Assembly: GCA_030038695.1 (NCBI GenBank)
Contig: JASHSN010000372.1
Span: forward strand, 1 to 6,590
Direction: 5' to 3'
DNA from: Nitrososphaeraceae archaeon
GTDB lineage: Archaea; Thermoproteota; Nitrososphaeria; Nitrososphaerales; Nitrososphaeraceae
Length of the DNA: 6,590 bases
The translations under genes were made by a program, and so were the position numbers. Shown here one piece after another: positions 4,763-6,590 of the stretch. The stretch's first letter is position 1. The number at the start of each line of letters is the position of its first letter. Below the pieces are notes generated by a model. It was given only the letters and a program-made list of their open reading frames with translations. It searched no databases and was not told the DNA's origin.

Positions 4763-6097
4763 TTGCAAGAATACATCATCGCAATCGCAATATTTGGGAT
4801 AGTATATTTTCTCATTATAGTAGGTAGAAAGCGATTTCGTATTCCCATTTGGACATCTATGCTAATTGGTGCGATACTCATGCTTGTTTTTCAAGTTATT
4901 TCCTTAGAATCTGCACTGAATTCTATTAACCTAGATGTTATCGGATTTCTCTTTGGAATGTTCAGCATAGTTACCGCACTTGACAGATCTGGTATGCTGA
5001 AATTAATAGCTATGCGTATGTTAACAAGAGCCAAGGACGTCAATTCACTATTATTGGTATTTGTTTTAGGTATGGGAATACTTTCAGCATTCCTGGTAAA
5101 CGATACCATAGCGTTACTTGGGATACCACTTATTATATACATTTCAAAACATATTGGAATCAGACCAGCTGTTTTACTCATTTCACTTGCCTTTGGTATC
5201 TCTGTCGGCAGTACTATGACACCTATAGGAAATCCTCAAAATCTCTTAATAGCTATCCGAAGCGGCATCTCCTTACCATTTTCCACATTTATCGCTCATC
5301 TCACAATCCCAACCCTTATTAATTTATTTTTAACTTACATGATTCTACGAATTTACTTTAGAAAGGATTTATCAACAGCAGTTATAGCGAGAACTTATCA
5401 AGATAAAAAACTAACTATGACTACTTTTGCCAATCCAGTTGATGAAGAGAGCGCCTCATTATCTATAATCCAAAATGCACATCTTGCATTGACTTCCTCT
5501 GTAATATTATTACTCACAATAGCTGGCTTTATCATTTCAGAGTATTTGCATCTTCTTCATGTTGCTAACATTGGTCTTAGCGTGATCGCATTATTAGGGG
5601 CAGGTATTTTGTACCTCCTTAATGGTAAAGATCGAAAGGACATAATCAAAAACATAGATTATTCTGTGCTAGTATTTTTCGTTGCAATGTTTATAGTCAC
5701 TTCTGCGCTTTGGTCTTCTGGTGGGTCAATGATTATGTCACACATTCCTTCTCCAAATCCTAATAATTTGGTTCACAGCAATACAATAATATCAGTTGTA
5801 AGTATTTTACTGAGCCAAATACTAAGTAATGTTCCTTTTGTTGCGTTATATAATATTGTAATGCTAAACAGCGGATTTGCTGGAGATGCCCACATAAGCC
5901 AATGGATGATGCTAGCATCTGCCAGCACAATTGCAGGAAATCTCACGATATTGGGAGCTGCAAGTAACATAATAATTATTGATGTTGCAGAATCCAAAAA
6001 CATTAAGTCGTTTACATTCGTGGAATTTGTCAAAATTGGGACATTAGTAACGCTTGCAAATATTGGTGTATATTACTTGTTCATAACATACCTCTAA
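4763..6097 (+). CDS. ArsB/NhaD-superfamily anion or Na+/H+ permease (CitMHS / SLC13 type), 444 aa
   Basis: This is a polytopic membrane transporter of the ion transporter superfamily (citrate, arsenite, Na+/H+ and anion permeases). It starts at TTG 4763; an in-frame TAG lies two codons upstream and the first ATG (M33) would remove the first helix, so TTG is the better start. Two inverted-topology halves are visible. Half one (3-200) holds 'SAFLVNDTIALLGIPLIIYI' (108-127) and 'GSTMTPIGNPQNLLIAI' (149-165). Half two (238-443) holds 'SQILSNVPFVALYNIVML' (351-368) and 'AGNLTILGAASNIIIIDVAE' (391-410). These paired N/D/T and S/N/P loops form the central binding site in relatives. A charged cytoplasmic loop (200-238) separates the halves. 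Length is normal for the family. The substrate cannot be told from sequence: arsenite, sodium, or a di- or tricarboxylate or other anion are all possible. No ars gene is next to it. The nearest Shine-Dalgarno-like AGGTGG (4737-4742) is too far away. Confidence 0.9.
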   Translation: MQEYIIAIAIFGIVYFLIIVGRKRFRIPIWTSMLIGAILMLVFQVISLESALNSINLDVIGFLFGMFSIVTALDRSGMLKLIAMRMLTRAKDVNSLLLVFVLGMGILSAFLVNDTIALLGIPLIIYISKHIGIRPAVLLISLAFGISVGSTMTPIGNPQNLLIAIRSGISLPFSTFIAHLTIPTLINLFLTYMILRIYFRKDLSTAVIARTYQDKKLTMTTFANPVDEESASLSIIQNAHLALTSSVILLLTIAGFIISEYLHLLHVANIGLSVIALLGAGILYLLNGKDRKDIIKNIDYSVLVFFVAMFIVTSALWSSGGSMIMSHIPSPNPNNLVHSNTIISVVSILLSQILSNVPFVALYNIVMLNSGFAGDAHISQWMMLASASTIAGNLTILGAASNIIIIDVAESKNIKSFTFVEFVKIGTLVTLANIGVYYLFITYL

Positions 6098-6115
6098 GAT
6101 AAGTTAAGTATCGCA

Positions 6116-6121
6116 TTTTTT
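6116..6121 (+). terminator. T6 run after the permease
   Basis: A T6 tract lies 18 bases after the permease stop (TAA 6095-6097) with no stem before it. Such a tract is sufficient for termination by archaeal RNA polymerase, so the permease is probably monocistronic. Confidence 0.35.
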
Positions 6122-6173
6122 GTCAACATAGAATTATGAATCCAAGGTCAAGAAAGCAGAACTATTTAATTTT

Positions 6174-6362
6174 ATGAAAGAGACTAGGAATAAAGAAGGG
6201 TACAGAAGGGCATCTGCAATAAAACAAAAGCTCGAAGGCTTACCATATCGAACTATAGCAAGGAATCTGGATGTTAATTACAGGAATGTATACAATTGGA
6301 TACAAGAGTACAAAAGATATGTACTTGATGGTGCTATGCTACTGGCGAAGTCAAGAATGTAA
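6174..6362 (+). pseudogene. N-terminal helix-turn-helix remnant of an IS630-like transposase, 62 aa
   Basis: ATG 6174 to TAA 6360-6362 encodes MKETRNKEGYRRASAIKQKL, then 'EGLPYRTIARNLDVNYRNVYNWIQEYKR' (21-48) and a short tail. Residues 11-47 form a homeodomain-like helix-turn-helix: helix one (11-20), 'YRTIARNL' (25-32), turn, and a recognition helix (35-46). This is the DNA-binding N-terminus of IS630/Tc1-like transposases, which are normally above 300 residues with a DDE catalytic domain. After 'LDG' (51-53) the sequence departs from what I expect, and no reading frame downstream continues the catalytic domain. It is therefore probably a truncated transposase. No terminal inverted repeats or target duplication could be identified. 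It might survive as a stand-alone DNA-binding protein, possibly interfering with full-length copies elsewhere. Confidence 0.75.
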
Positions 6363-6497
6363 GTTGATTTGATCTTCTATAAGCAACCTTTGGCTCCTTT
6401 GTATTGACTTACCTATTAAATGGCGAAAGATCCTGTATATGGATACTGGAACCAGTGAGTGATTTTTCTTTATCATCTGCACTATAGTAAATTAAAA

Positions 6498-6590
6498 TTA
6501 ATTTTTTTCTTCCTTAAATCTTCTTTTTATAGACTCTATCCTACCTGCATATTTTTTCTTGTAACCAGACATGCATCCTAGACAACAGAA
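6498..6590 (-). CDS. 3' end of a minus-strand gene with Cys-rich segment (partial)
   Basis: The minus-strand frame is open from the right edge to TAA 6500-6498, giving 30 residues: F-C-C-L-G-C, then M-S-G-Y-K-K-K-Y-A-G-R-I and a strongly basic, probably helical tail ending in 'KRRFKEEKN'. The CC-x2-C cluster may be part of a metal site whose remaining ligands lie outside the window. ATG 6572 within it could alternatively start a 24-residue ORF, but the Cys cluster just before it argues for a C-terminal end. Family not recognised. It converges on the transposase remnant, and the T7 run at 6502-6508 lies within its last codons on the opposite strand. Confidence 0.45.
   Translation of the reverse strand, partial: FCCLGCMSGYKKKYAGRIESIKRRFKEEKN
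6502..6508 (+). terminator. T7 run downstream of the transposase remnant
   Basis: A T7 tract lies about 140 bases after the remnant's stop, at the end of the A+T palindrome AAAATTAATTTT (6494-6505). It could end rightward transcripts before they enter the convergent gene at the right edge. Evidence is sequence composition only. Confidence 0.25.

Noticed and set aside
4618..4827. 69-codon plus-strand ORF starting at TTG with a strong Shine-Dalgarno-like sequence
   Set aside because: Its end overlaps the well-supported N-terminus of the permease in another frame and its product shows no domain; kept only as a possible leader ORF in the findings.
4891..5181. 96-codon minus-strand ORF
   Set aside because: Antisense shadow of the permease, whose transporter motifs are unmistakable.
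5773..6033. 86-codon minus-strand ORF
   Set aside because: Antisense shadow of the second half of the permease.
4763..6097. Naming the permease arsB or nhaD
   Set aside because: The superfamily is clear but the motifs do not separate arsenite, Na+/H+ and carboxylate transporters, and no ars or other telling neighbour is present.
6420..6458. 12-codon ORF MAKDPVYGYWNQ after the transposase remnant
   Set aside because: Far too short to support; it does not continue the transposase in any frame.

Overview
The window looks like an accessory stretch of an ammonia-oxidising archaeon of the Nitrososphaerales (Nitrososphaera / Nitrosocosmicus type). This is inferred from A+T-rich DNA with long, gene-poor spacers, a TATA-like box about 25 bases before a start codon, little Shine-Dalgarno use, a C2H2 zinc finger joined to a membrane-anchored histidine-rich domain, single-pass exported proteins of unknown function, and an IS630-like helix-turn-helix remnant. 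No rRNA, tRNA or CRISPR array was seen, and no marker gene fixes the species.

Left part (1-1640). A minus-strand gene runs off the left edge (1-657) and encodes a cytoplasmic C2H2 finger, one membrane helix and an outside domain rich in His. A spacer follows, with a possible 43-residue plus-strand gene (929-1060). Convergent to it is a tightly coupled minus-strand pair of small genes (1450-1292, then 1290-1096) with a one-base gap; the first carries a CxxC motif. The 190-base divergent spacer 1451-1640 holds a near-direct repeat, a TATA-like box and an inverted repeat that ends exactly at the next start codon.

Middle part (1641-4762). A 198-residue exported protein with a C-terminal membrane anchor (1641-2237) resembles YtkA/FixH-like beta-sandwich domains. 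After a 730-base spacer with only doubtful ORFs comes a 372-residue exported protein (2970-4088) with a disordered Thr/Pro-rich stalk and a probable beta-sandwich domain. The next 670-base spacer hides a 41-residue minus-strand miniprotein (4544-4419) with a Cys/His motif and a PYLYAYWK...YVGK signature like DUF6788.

Right part (4763-6590). An ArsB/NhaD-superfamily (SLC13/CitMHS-type) permease of 444 residues starts at a TTG codon. It is followed by a 62-residue helix-turn-helix fragment of an IS630-like transposase and, on the minus strand at the right edge, the last 30 codons of a Cys-containing gene.

The genes do not form one operon. The shared theme is the cell envelope: three membrane-anchored or exported proteins and one ion transporter, mixed with tiny Cys-containing proteins and a transposase remnant. 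No complete new system can be demonstrated. The best leads are the finger-membrane-His-rich sensor-like protein, the coupled small-gene pair, and the DUF6788-like miniprotein.
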